A DNA stretch of 18,017 bases, from positions 1-18,017 of the forward strand of contig CAJVXR010000025.1 in NCBI GenBank assembly GCA_913009535.1. The letters run 5' to 3'. The DNA is from an uncultured Flavobacteriales bacterium. Its GTDB lineage: Bacteria; Bacteroidota; Bacteroidia; Flavobacteriales; Flavobacteriaceae. The notes under the pieces are model-generated. The model did not search any database and was not told the DNA's origin. It saw only the letters and a list, made by a program, of their open reading frames with translations. Positions 1 to 7,873 of this stretch are shown here, piece after piece. A program made the translations under genes and the position numbers. Each line of letters begins with the position of its first letter. The stretch's first letter is position 1.

Positions 1-1512
1 AGGGTTTATTATAAGACCCATTCTTTCTTGAGATTCGTTTCCTATAATTTCTTTAGATGAAAGTGTGGAATCTCCTATAGGAAGTTTGTCTAAATCTATT
101 TCACCACCTGTTTCTTCTACTAGTTCAGAAAGACAGTTTAAGTGCCCTCCAGCCCCATGATCATGTATGGAAACGATAAAGTTTTCATCACTTTCAACCA
201 TACCTCTGATAGCATTAGCTACTCTTTTTTGCATCTCAGGGTTAGACCTTTGTACAGCATTTAATTCGATACCTTTTGAAAACTCACCCGTATCAGAAGA
301 TGAAACTGCAGCTCCACCCATTCCTATTCTATAATTATCACCACCTAAAACTATTATTTTATCTCCATTATTAGGAGTGTCTTTAATCGCTTGGTCTGTA
401 ACTCCATACCCAATCCCTCCTGCTTGCATTATAACCTTATCAAAACCAATAGTTTTATTATTCTCTTCGTGTTCAAAAGTTAGAACCGAACCAGTAATAA
501 GTGGTTGACCAAATTTATTGCCAAAATCAGAGGCCCCATTTGATGCTTTTATTAAAATATCTAAAGGAGACTGGTATAGCCATTTTCTTTCTTTAATATT
601 TTTTTCCCAGGATTTCCCATTTGAATTTCTTGGATAAGGAGTCATATATACCGCTGTGCCAGCTAGAGGAAGAGATCCTTTCCCACCAGCTAGTCTATCT
701 CTAATTTCACCCCCAGACCCAGTTGCAGCGCCGTTAAATGGCTCAACCGTGGTTGGAAAATTATGCGTTTCTGCTTTCAATGAAATAACAGAGCTTACTT
801 TTTTTAAACGATAATAATCAGCTATATCTGATCTAGCTGGGGCAAACTGAGTTATATTTGGTCCTTGAATAAAGGCAACATTGTCTTTATAAGCAGAGAC
901 AATAGAATTAGGATTTTTTTTAGATGTTTCCTTGATTAATTTAAATAAAGATGATTTTTTTTCTTCTCCATCTATAATAAATCTCCCATTAAATATTTTG
1001 TGTCTACAATGCTCTGAATTTACTTGAGAAAATCCAAAAACTTCAGAGTCAGTTAATTTCCTGCTAATCTTTTTAGAAATATCATTAAGATATTTAATTT
1101 CTTCTGAATTTAAAGAGAGACCTTCTTGTAAATTATATTTTTCAATATCATCTATCGTAAGAATTTCTTCTGGCTTTATATCTATTGTAAAAATTTGTTG
1201 ATTTAAGCTTTTGTATTTTTCATTAACCATATAATCAAAATCAGTAAACTCTGTATCAATTTTATCAAATTCTTCAATTCTTAATAATGAATTGACACCC
1301 ATATTTTGAGCTATCTCAACAGCATTTGTACTCCAAGGAGATATCATTTCAGCTCTAGGACCTAAATAAGTTGATTTCAATTCATTGGTTTGAATTAATG
1401 GTTTATCACCAAATACCCATGACAATTTATCAATATCTACATTTGATATTTTGTCTTCTGACTGTACAGCAAAAATTTTATTTCTAGAAATATCACCAAA
1501 AAAAAGAATCAT
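1..1512 (-). CDS. purL: Phosphoribosylformylglycinamidine synthase, N-terminal part (cut by window edge)
   Basis: Cytoplasmic enzyme of de novo purine synthesis that converts FGAR, glutamine and ATP to FGAM. Reading from the ATG at 1512 gives 504 codons without a stop up to base 1, so the gene continues to the left. Recognisable PurL motifs are NSEHCRHKIFN near residue 168, the nucleotide-binding segment KAETHNFPTT near 247-252 followed by NGAATGSGGEIRDR, and SIHDHGAGGHLN near the edge. The N-terminus (MILFFGDISRNKIFAVQ) matches what I know of the large, about 1,220-residue, single-chain PurL of flavobacteria, in which the glutaminase domain is fused at the C-terminus. That domain lies outside this window, so the full length is inferred. 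The gene lies 110 bp downstream of the endonuclease gene on the same strand. I see no clear TAnnTTTG element in that gap, so it may be read through from upstream. Confidence 0.95.
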   Translation of the reverse strand, partial: MILFFGDISRNKIFAVQSEDKISNVDIDKLSWVFGDKPLIQTNELKSTYLGPRAEMISPWSTNAVEIAQNMGVNSLLRIEEFDKIDTEFTDFDYMVNEKYKSLNQQIFTIDIKPEEILTIDDIEKYNLQEGLSLNSEEIKYLNDISKKISRKLTDSEVFGFSQVNSEHCRHKIFNGRFIIDGEEKKSSLFKLIKETSKKNPNSIVSAYKDNVAFIQGPNITQFAPARSDIADYYRLKKVSSVISLKAETHNFPTTVEPFNGAATGSGGEIRDRLAGGKGSLPLAGTAVYMTPYPRNSNGKSWEKNIKERKWLYQSPLDILIKASNGASDFGNKFGQPLITGSVLTFEHEENNKTIGFDKVIMQAGGIGYGVTDQAIKDTPNNGDKIIVLGGDNYRIGMGGAAVSSSDTGEFSKGIELNAVQRSNPEMQKRVANAIRGMVESDENFIVSIHDHGAGGHLNCLSELVEETGGEIDLDKLPIGDSTLSSKEIIGNESQERMGLIINP

Positions 1513-1622
1513 AATTTAATAAATATTTAGAAGATAAAATTAACTTTTTTAAAGCTAATATTATATTAAATTATAAATGATAATTTATTAGTTATTCACT
1601 ATGTTTTGAACAAAATAAATTT

Positions 1623-3464
1623 TTAATTAAATATTATTTTTTTAGTGAAATAGAAATTATTAATCTTAACTCTAATAAAGTAAACCCCTTTATTAAAATT
1701 AAGATTATCAAGCTTGTTTATTTTACCAGATTTAACACCTTTTTTTATTCTAACTCCTTGAATATCAAATATCTCGTAAGAGTAATTTAAATTACTCTTT
1801 ATAAACAAAATATTGTCCTTGGTAGGATTTGGGAAGATTTTAAAATCAATAAAGGCATTCTCAGTAATATTTAGATTCTGATTATGAAAACCAAGATATT
1901 CAAACGAATTATTTGGATATTCGTACCATTCTTCAATATCAAAATTAACGGTTGGATTCAATATGTTATCAACTCTTACATAGGTGCTATTTGCATAATC
2001 ATTTTCTCCATTAAAAAACCCAAAAACATCAATTAAAGTATTATTTTTAAATAAACCTACAGGATCATCACCATTAAAAGATAGTGCATCCGAGCTAGAC
2101 AATTGGTTTGAGTTGACTGTTATTGCTTCGTCAGCATTCCCTCTAGAAATTACATATACATTTCCATCATCTATTTCTCCGGTTAATTGAAGCATTTCCC
2201 CCCAGCTACTTCCACTATTTATATTCCTAGCTAAGGAATAGTCATTTAAATTTATAGTAGCACCAGTGAAGTTTGCAATTTCTATTGCTTTATTATTAGA
2301 AGCCCCCTCTAAATACTCTGAAATAAATAACTCATTTGTTGATGTACTTTGTTCTAAAGTAGTTGTACATTCTTCTTGACTAGTTGTAGAACTATTTTCA
2401 GATTGATCAATTGCTGTTACGCTAAAACAGTAATATGTATCTGAAATTAGCCCTGAAATTGAATAATTATTATTTTGAGTGTTAGCATAGTAACTACCAT
2501 CCTTATATATGTTGTATGACGCAACAGAAATATTGTCTGTTGAATTATCCCAGCTTATCTCTAATGTATTGTCAGTTATATCAAATATTTCAATATTTGT
2601 TGGAGTTGTTGGATTTTCAGTATCATTTGTAGAACTCCAGATTTGCTCAACATAATCTGGCTCATCAACAAAAGGGTTTCGATTTCCTTGGAATAAATAT
2701 ACTTGATTGTTTCTGTCGATTTCTTTTTGAGAAACTGGGTCATTTAAATGCCAGTTCATTAAAATATTTAAAAAAGTGTCTTCTAGCACAATATTTGTAC
2801 TCCCATCAAACATGTTGTAATTAGCCCATGAAGAAATTGAATTTTCATATCTAGTTATGAAATAAAAGTGAATTCTAGCTATATCTCCTTTAAATTCATC
2901 AATTGGCTCAAAAACAATATCAGAATATCCACTAGAAAAACTTTCATTTAAGTTATTACCTAATTTTGAGCCATTTTGTGTTGGATTCGATATTCCATTT
3001 TGGCTTACGAGATTTGCCCCTACAACTCCATATGGGTAAGCGCTTCTAAACCCATTTACTCTTCCATCTGTAGGTAGCACTTGATGCGCATCACTTCGCA
3101 TCGGGTAGTCACTTCCATAAACAGATTGTGGAATTATATGCTCTTTATTGTAACAATCTCCTTCACTTGAATAATTACCACAACTATTTTCAGTACTAAA
3201 ATTATACGGATCTATTCCACTAGGGTTTTCAGAGTAAATATCTAAGATTGTATTATCATTTTCATAATAATTATCAATATCATGGGTTATATAAAAATCA
3301 TCTAAAGCATTATAACCTTGATCATTGTGATTATTAATTATTTCATGTAATTGAGATTTTAATTCGTAGTTAACTCCAGTAGCAGAATCATAATATCCTT
3401 CAGGTATTTGGGAATGAGTTAGCTGTGCTGTAAGAATTAAAATTAATATTATTATTTCTCTCAT
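1623..3464 (-). CDS. Secreted endonuclease I with FN3, lamin-tail and T9SS sorting domains
   Basis: Predicted extracellular nuclease of 613 residues. It has a signal peptide at about 1-18 (cleavage near HS-Q). The endonuclease I (EndA/NucM-like) domain spans about 25-275, with KEHIIPQS at 107-114 (probable catalytic His109), SDAHQ at 124-128, ARIHFY at 196-201 and NRNPF at 261-265 as likely metal and active-site segments. A fibronectin type III domain follows at about 284-370. A lamin-tail domain covers about 376-485 (ELFISEYLEGASNNKAIEI). The C-terminal T9SS type A sorting domain is at about 540-613 (FKIFPNPTKDN, then GVYFIRV). EndA-type enzymes cut DNA without sequence preference; export through T9SS is inferred from the C-terminal domain. 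Its ATG overlaps the TGA of the rRNA methyltransferase gene by 4 nt (ATGA), so the two are probably co-translated. A role in using extracellular DNA as a nutrient is plausible but not shown here. Confidence 0.92.
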   Translation of the reverse strand: MREIIILILILTAQLTHSQIPEGYYDSATGVNYELKSQLHEIINNHNDQGYNALDDFYITHDIDNYYENDNTILDIYSENPSGIDPYNFSTENSCGNYSSEGDCYNKEHIIPQSVYGSDYPMRSDAHQVLPTDGRVNGFRSAYPYGVVGANLVSQNGISNPTQNGSKLGNNLNESFSSGYSDIVFEPIDEFKGDIARIHFYFITRYENSISSWANYNMFDGSTNIVLEDTFLNILMNWHLNDPVSQKEIDRNNQVYLFQGNRNPFVDEPDYVEQIWSSTNDTENPTTPTNIEIFDITDNTLEISWDNSTDNISVASYNIYKDGSYYANTQNNNYSISGLISDTYYCFSVTAIDQSENSSTTSQEECTTTLEQSTSTNELFISEYLEGASNNKAIEIANFTGATINLNDYSLARNINSGSSWGEMLQLTGEIDDGNVYVISRGNADEAITVNSNQLSSSDALSFNGDDPVGLFKNNTLIDVFGFFNGENDYANSTYVRVDNILNPTVNFDIEEWYEYPNNSFEYLGFHNQNLNITENAFIDFKIFPNPTKDNILFIKSNLNYSYEIFDIQGVRIKKGVKSGKINKLDNLNFNKGVYFIRVKINNFYFTKKIIFN

Positions 3465-4675
3465 TTATTTCTAGATAATAAAGCCATATAAAAACCATCA
3501 AAACCCGATTGATGAGATAAAATAATATTTTCACTTTCGAAATTAAATTCAACTCCGGATTCTGATTTTAAGAAGTCTTTGATTTGCTTATTATTTTCTG
3601 ATTTCAAAATTGAGCAAGTAGCGTAAACTAGTTTACCGCCAGGCTTAACCATTTTTGAATAATCCCTCAAAATACTTTGTTGTGTAACTTTAATATTAGT
3701 TAAAAACTCTTCTGTTAATTTCCATTTTGAATCAGGATTTCTCTTTAATACACCCAGTCCTGAACAAGGAGCATCAATTAAAACTCTGTCGGCAGTTTTA
3801 TGTAATTTTTTTATAGGTTTAGTCGACTCAATTACTTTAATATTAATATTATGTGCACCATTTCTTTTAGCTCTAATTTTTAATTTTTTTAATTTACTCT
3901 CGTAAATATCCATTGCAATTAATTTACCTTTATTTTGCATCAAAGCAGATAAATGCAATGTTTTACCTCCAGCTCCTGCACAGCAGTCAACAACGATCAT
4001 ACCAGGTTTAACATCTAGGTATTGAGCAACTAATTGAGAAGAAGCATCTTGCACCTCAAACCAACCTTTTTTAAATGCCTCTGTTCTAAATACATTCTTT
4101 CTTTCGTCTAATATTAATGCATCTGGATAGGAATCATTTATAGTTGTCTCTACTTCTTCATCTTCTAATTTTGATTGAAGTGATAGTCTATCTATTTTTA
4201 AAGTATTAGTTCGAAGAACTACTTGAGCTTGGTTATTTAAAGCAGATATTTCTTTTTCCCATTTTTTAACGCCTAACTCCTTAATACCTAAATCATCTAT
4301 CCAGTCAGGAATAGATTCTTTATATTTCCTTTCTTTAGTTAAAGTGTCAAATCTTCCTTTTATTTTTCTATTTGGAGTGTTTTCAAAATATTTCCAATCT
4401 GGAAGTTTTATCCCTTTTAAAATAATCCATACTGCTAAAAGCCTCCACGCATCATCTCTAGAAAAAGGTGTTTTTACTTCAGCTATTTTTGAATAAAGTC
4501 TTTTCCATCTAACTATGTCATAGGTGGTTTCAGCAATGAAACCTCTATCTCTACTTCCCCATGTTTTATTTCTTTTCAATAAATTCTGAATCACTTTATC
4601 AGCATATCCATTTTCATTAAATATGAGTAAAATTCCATCAACAACGGCTAAACATAAATTTCTGTGTAATCTCAT
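3461..4675 (-). CDS. rsmB: RsmB/NOP-family 16S rRNA cytosine-C5 methyltransferase
   Basis: SAM-dependent RNA m5C methyltransferase of 404 residues, slightly shorter than proteobacterial RsmB (about 430). The N-terminal region (1 to about 140) corresponds to the RNA-binding NusB-like part. The catalytic Rossmann domain shows motif I DCCAGAGGKT at 230-239, an acidic SAM-ribose contact at D256, motif IV DAPCSG at 301-306 (C304) and motif VI YATCS at 351-355. C354 is the expected covalent nucleophile and C304 the release cysteine. QDASSQ at 209-214 is also typical. The family member RsmB modifies C967 of 16S rRNA (E. coli numbering). I infer that target; other members of the RsmB/NOP family modify other sites. 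The start codon lies 10 nt below a perfect palindrome that includes a -7-like element. Its TGA overlaps the ATG of the endonuclease gene. Confidence 0.9.
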   Translation of the reverse strand: MRLHRNLCLAVVDGILLIFNENGYADKVIQNLLKRNKTWGSRDRGFIAETTYDIVRWKRLYSKIAEVKTPFSRDDAWRLLAVWIILKGIKLPDWKYFENTPNRKIKGRFDTLTKERKYKESIPDWIDDLGIKELGVKKWEKEISALNNQAQVVLRTNTLKIDRLSLQSKLEDEEVETTINDSYPDALILDERKNVFRTEAFKKGWFEVQDASSQLVAQYLDVKPGMIVVDCCAGAGGKTLHLSALMQNKGKLIAMDIYESKLKKLKIRAKRNGAHNINIKVIESTKPIKKLHKTADRVLIDAPCSGLGVLKRNPDSKWKLTEEFLTNIKVTQQSILRDYSKMVKPGGKLVYATCSILKSENNKQIKDFLKSESGVEFNFESENIILSHQSGFDGFYMALLSRNK

Positions 4676-4684
4676 TAGTATAAT

Positions 4685-4708
4685 TTAAGCATACAAATGT
4701 ATGCTTAA
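4685..4708 (-). promoter_or_regulatory. 11-bp perfect inverted repeat containing a TAnnTTTG-like -7 element, upstream of rsmB
   Basis: The half-sites are TTAAGCATACA (4685-4695) and its exact reverse complement (4698-4708), separated by AA. On the minus strand the centre reads TACATTTG (4694-4701), a match to the Bacteroidota -7 element. It lies about 19 nt from the rsmB ATG, which suits a short leader. No TTG is found at the expected -33 distance. Its position over a putative -7 element suggests an operator for a dimeric regulator. Alternatively it forms an RNA hairpin (10-bp stem, 4-nt loop) ending the YHYH transcript, but on the minus strand it is not followed by a clean U-tract. Confidence 0.45.
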
Positions 4709-4739
4709 TTTTAATATAATATGGATTTTAAAAAGTCAA

Positions 4740-6113
4740 TTACCTTGAAATAATTACTCTTTTTGTTGTGCTGTAATTTTCAGAAGAAATACGGACTAAA
4801 TATATACCATTGTAAAGTGTTTGAACATTAAAATAAGCTATAGTACTACCGGCATATATTTTCTTATGTTTTATTACTTTTCCGTTAATATCATATAGAG
4901 TTACATTAAGATTATTTGTAATTAAATCTTTAATTTGAACTGCAATTAAATTTGATGCTGGATTTGGTATAATACTAACCCCAACTTCGTTAATCTCAAA
5001 ATCATTATTCGATAAATACTCGGTAGTGGATTCACTAATAGTATTAACGATCCTGTTTTCATAAACGCCGTAAAATGTTGGACCAACTGCGTAAGGATAT
5101 GCGGAATTCCAATTTTCGTCAACCGTAGCGAAATATGCGTAGGTTCCATTTGGATATTCTGGAGTTATACAAAACCTTCCATTATGTTCATCTAAATATT
5201 CTTCCTCGTCAGTATGCTCTACATGCTCATAATCTTCTCTAAAATATCCTAAAAACATTGTTTCTTGACTTCCAGTATTTGGACCTTGAGTGATAGTCAC
5301 CACTTGGTCTAAATCGGGACCATTTGTTCTTGTCGTAATATTTCTTAGTTGATATCCAGATTTTATTCTAGTTATGCCGCCCGATCCATCTGAATTCTCA
5401 TATCCATATGCACCATAAATAGGATAGCCATCATATGCATAACCAATTAAAGGAGAATGGTTTTCCGGATCAATAGCGTATAAACCTTCTGCATCATATA
5501 AATTACATATATCAGAAACAACTTCTAAATCTAATTTAAAAGCTGATGGATTTTGATGATGATGATAATTCCCCTGAGCGGGATGACCTTTAGAACAATC
5601 AAAACCACCCATTTCAGCAGGAATTGCATCTCTATTCCAATTTTGAGTAGCCATCGGACCTCCTGGACATGGTGGGTTCCCTGGACCTCCACATAAATAA
5701 TTAGTATTATTATTCCATGCTACACCATCTCTGTAATCAAAGAGCGCAACCCCATTAATAAATACACCTATATTACCACCTGTAGTATTAGTTGGGGTGC
5801 CATTATTAGGTTGAGGATTTAAAGGTATTTTGTATATATTGTTTTGAGCTTCTGCATTTGATGGATTGCCATCAGAAAAAGGTCCTGTCGGATATGCTGG
5901 AATTCCTTGGGTACTTATGTATGCAAAATTGTCGGAGTACTCCACAGATTGACAGTTAACTAAAATATTATTTGAAACTGTTGTAGAATTTCCAGAAAAA
6001 TAATAGGAGCCTGTTTCAGAAGTGTTTTGAAGCCATGAAGTTATTACAGGGTTATCTTGACTGTAAATTGATAAACTAAAAAAAGTAAGTAAATAATATA
6101 ATTTAATTTTCAT
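4740..6113 (-). CDS. Secreted YHYH-domain protein with T9SS sorting domain
   Basis: Predicted extracellular protein of 457 residues. A signal peptide covers about 1-18 (cleavage near YS-Q). The central part matches the YHYH domain family: YHHH at 183-186, then IGYAYDGYPIYGAYG at about 223-237. The biochemical function of this family is not known to me. The body holds five cysteines (54, 141, 149, 173, 203) plus C315, several of which could form disulfides, and a His/Asp/Glu-rich stretch at about 293-313 (EDYEHVEH, then DEHNGRF) that could bind metal. The C-terminal T9SS type A sorting domain is at about 378-457 (VGVSIIPNPASN, then GIYLVRIS). It lies 90 bp downstream of the diheme peroxidase gene on the same strand. 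Metal or copper handling is inferred only from the histidines and the neighbours. Confidence 0.85.
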   Translation of the reverse strand: MKIKLYYLLTFFSLSIYSQDNPVITSWLQNTSETGSYYFSGNSTTVSNNILVNCQSVEYSDNFAYISTQGIPAYPTGPFSDGNPSNAEAQNNIYKIPLNPQPNNGTPTNTTGGNIGVFINGVALFDYRDGVAWNNNTNYLCGGPGNPPCPGGPMATQNWNRDAIPAEMGGFDCSKGHPAQGNYHHHQNPSAFKLDLEVVSDICNLYDAEGLYAIDPENHSPLIGYAYDGYPIYGAYGYENSDGSGGITRIKSGYQLRNITTRTNGPDLDQVVTITQGPNTGSQETMFLGYFREDYEHVEHTDEEEYLDEHNGRFCITPEYPNGTYAYFATVDENWNSAYPYAVGPTFYGVYENRIVNTISESTTEYLSNNDFEINEVGVSIIPNPASNLIAVQIKDLITNNLNVTLYDINGKVIKHKKIYAGSTIAYFNVQTLYNGIYLVRISSENYSTTKRVIISR

Positions 6114-6203
6114 AAGCTAGGTTTAATTTAGTAAAGATAAATTAAATGTTAATCTCTAATATAAATAATGAGTTTAAGACTATTAATAATAAGTATTTTG
6201 CAG

Positions 6204-7220
6204 TTATTGATATAAGATTTCAATCAATTTTAAAGGAAATTTATGATTCTTATTTAAGCTAAATTCTTTATCATTTAAAGTTAAAAGAAAAGCTGTTAAG
6301 TCAACTTTTTCTTTGTTATTTAAATGTATCAAATTATTATCAATATCAATCTCAGAGTAATGATTAATCACAAATTGTAATTTTTCAAATCTTCCATCAT
6401 GCATATATGGATAAGAATATTTTAAATTTCTTAATGATGGAACTTTAAATAGATATTTATCATTAACATTTCCGGTTATATTATATCTACCAAAATCTTT
6501 AAGTGTAGAATCTTCCTTAATACCATTTTTTTTATATTCATAGTTTGTAAACATTGGTTCTGTGTGGCAGCTGTTACAGTTGTTTTTAAATAATTCATAC
6601 CCTCTTTTTTCTTTATCAGAAAATTTTGCTTCTCGTTTGATTACAGAATCATATTTAGAATTAGAGGAAATCAGTGTTAATTGAAATTGTGACAAAGATT
6701 TTAAAAGGTGCTCTGTAGTTATAATACTATCTCCAAAAGCAGAGTAAAATAATTCAGGGTAATAATTGGTTTTTTGTAATTTAGAGATTAAGTTTCTGGT
6801 AGATTCCCCCATTTCAATTGGACTATTAATCGGAGCCAATGCCTGCATATCTAAATGATTTACTGCTCCATCCCACATGAATTCTTTCTGCCATAATAAA
6901 TTAAATAGACCAGGTGCATTTCTATTGCCAATCTTATCATTTATTCCATGACTTAATTTGTGATCTGTATGCGCAAATGCGTTATATGAAGAGTGACATG
7001 AGGCGCAAGAAACCTGGTTGTTTTTAGATAATATAGGGTCGTAGAATAATATTTTTCCTAATTCTATTTTATCTTCATCAATTGGATTTTTAGATAGATC
7101 ATACTCAATATTTGGAAAATATTTTGGATAATTTAAATTAGTTAAATTCTTGATTTTATATAGATGAACTAAAGCTATAACAACAATTAATGTTAAAATA
7201 ATTGTTGTGTATTTTTTCAT
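6204..7220 (-). CDS. Diheme cytochrome c peroxidase, MauG/MbnH/CcpA superfamily
   Basis: Extracytoplasmic c-type diheme protein of 338 residues. An N-terminal hydrophobic segment at about 5-20 is either an uncleaved anchor or a signal peptide. Two heme-attachment motifs are present: CASCH at 72-76 and CNSCH at 215-219. Other family landmarks are LGKILFYDPILS at 54-65, FMWDGAV at 114-120, VPSLRNL at 260-266 and PYMHDGRF at 271-278. In classical peroxidases a Met in the last segment ligates the high-potential heme, and M273 fits that. MauG itself has Tyr there, so the ligand set looks CcpA-like rather than MauG-like. Members reduce H2O2 or oxidise tryptophan residues of partner proteins. The gene starts 2 nt after the stop of the MbnP-family gene, a pairing also known for MbnP/MbnH, so the neighbour may be its substrate (inference). 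Confidence 0.92.
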   Translation of the reverse strand: MKKYTTIILTLIVVIALVHLYKIKNLTNLNYPKYFPNIEYDLSKNPIDEDKIELGKILFYDPILSKNNQVSCASCHSSYNAFAHTDHKLSHGINDKIGNRNAPGLFNLLWQKEFMWDGAVNHLDMQALAPINSPIEMGESTRNLISKLQKTNYYPELFYSAFGDSIITTEHLLKSLSQFQLTLISSNSKYDSVIKREAKFSDKEKRGYELFKNNCNSCHTEPMFTNYEYKKNGIKEDSTLKDFGRYNITGNVNDKYLFKVPSLRNLKYSYPYMHDGRFEKLQFVINHYSEIDIDNNLIHLNNKEKVDLTAFLLTLNDKEFSLNKNHKFPLKLIEILYQ

Positions 7221-7222
7221 TT

Positions 7223-7873
7223 TTAGTTAATTGAATTAGCTAATAAAGTTGATAGTTTTACTGCATTTTTACCAGGAGACAATATTTCACTTAAATTGAA
7301 ATCTATTTTATTAAAAAATTCATCGAAATTTAACACTATTTTATTTTTGCTACCTAAATTCAGTTTAATCAACTGAAGCGTATTGTGTGGCTTCATAAAT
7401 CCGCCAATATGGTATGAAAATTCATTAAACCCTTTATAAACCCCTTCTAATTTAAAGTTTATGTAGCCACTATTCCATGTCCAGTACATTCCATTGACAG
7501 GATCTAAATCTCCACTTTTAGCTCCAGATTTATTTGTTTCTGTATCAACTCCTAAATTAAATATTATTTCATCAACCCTTAGACTATTAGGTATTAGTAT
7601 TTTTAGTGATTTTTCATTTTCAATATCAATTAAAATATGTTTTTTGTGATACTCTAAAACTTCTTTATCTTTTAAATAAAACTTAAGATTAGAAATGTAA
7701 AATTTTAGCTTATTGATTTTAAAAATATTTGTATTAATATTTTCATAGGAATTATTAAGAGTTATGTTTTTGTTGTTAATATGTAACTCTAGAACTAGTT
7801 CTTTTTTATCGTTGTCTATTAAATTGGAGCTTAATAGTACTAATGGAAAGAGAAATTTGTAAAATACTATCAT
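7223..7873 (-). CDS. MbnP-family (putative copper-binding) protein
   Basis: Extracytoplasmic protein of 216 residues with a short hydrophobic N-terminus (about 3-16) and no lipobox cysteine. The family signature is clear: KLKFYISNLKFYL at 55-67, LGVDTETN at 107-114, DLDPVNGMYWTWNSGY at 122-137, FKLEG at 140-144, then H155 and H163. MbnP of methanotroph methanobactin operons binds copper after its partner diheme enzyme MbnH oxidises a tryptophan to kynurenine; here the candidates are W131 and W133 in the WTW motif. That chemistry is known for the methanotroph pair and is inferred here. The ATG overlaps the TGA of the ABC exporter gene by 4 nt (ATGA), and the diheme peroxidase follows after 2 nt, so the three are almost certainly co-transcribed. 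Confidence 0.85.
   Translation of the reverse strand: MIVFYKFLFPLVLLSSNLIDNDKKELVLELHINNKNITLNNSYENINTNIFKINKLKFYISNLKFYLKDKEVLEYHKKHILIDIENEKSLKILIPNSLRVDEIIFNLGVDTETNKSGAKSGDLDPVNGMYWTWNSGYINFKLEGVYKGFNEFSYHIGGFMKPHNTLQLIKLNLGSKNKIVLNFDEFFNKIDFNLSEILSPGKNAVKLSTLLANSIN

Noticed and set aside
1567..1587. 8-bp inverted repeat (TAAATTAT with 5-nt spacer) between the endonuclease and purL genes
   Set aside because: It consists only of A and T in very AT-rich DNA, has no GC in the stem and no adjacent T-run on the relevant side, so chance is sufficient.
4740..7873. A methanobactin biosynthesis operon
   Set aside because: MbnP and a diheme enzyme are present, but no small Cys-containing precursor peptide, MbnB/MbnC-type enzymes or TonB receptor is visible nearby.
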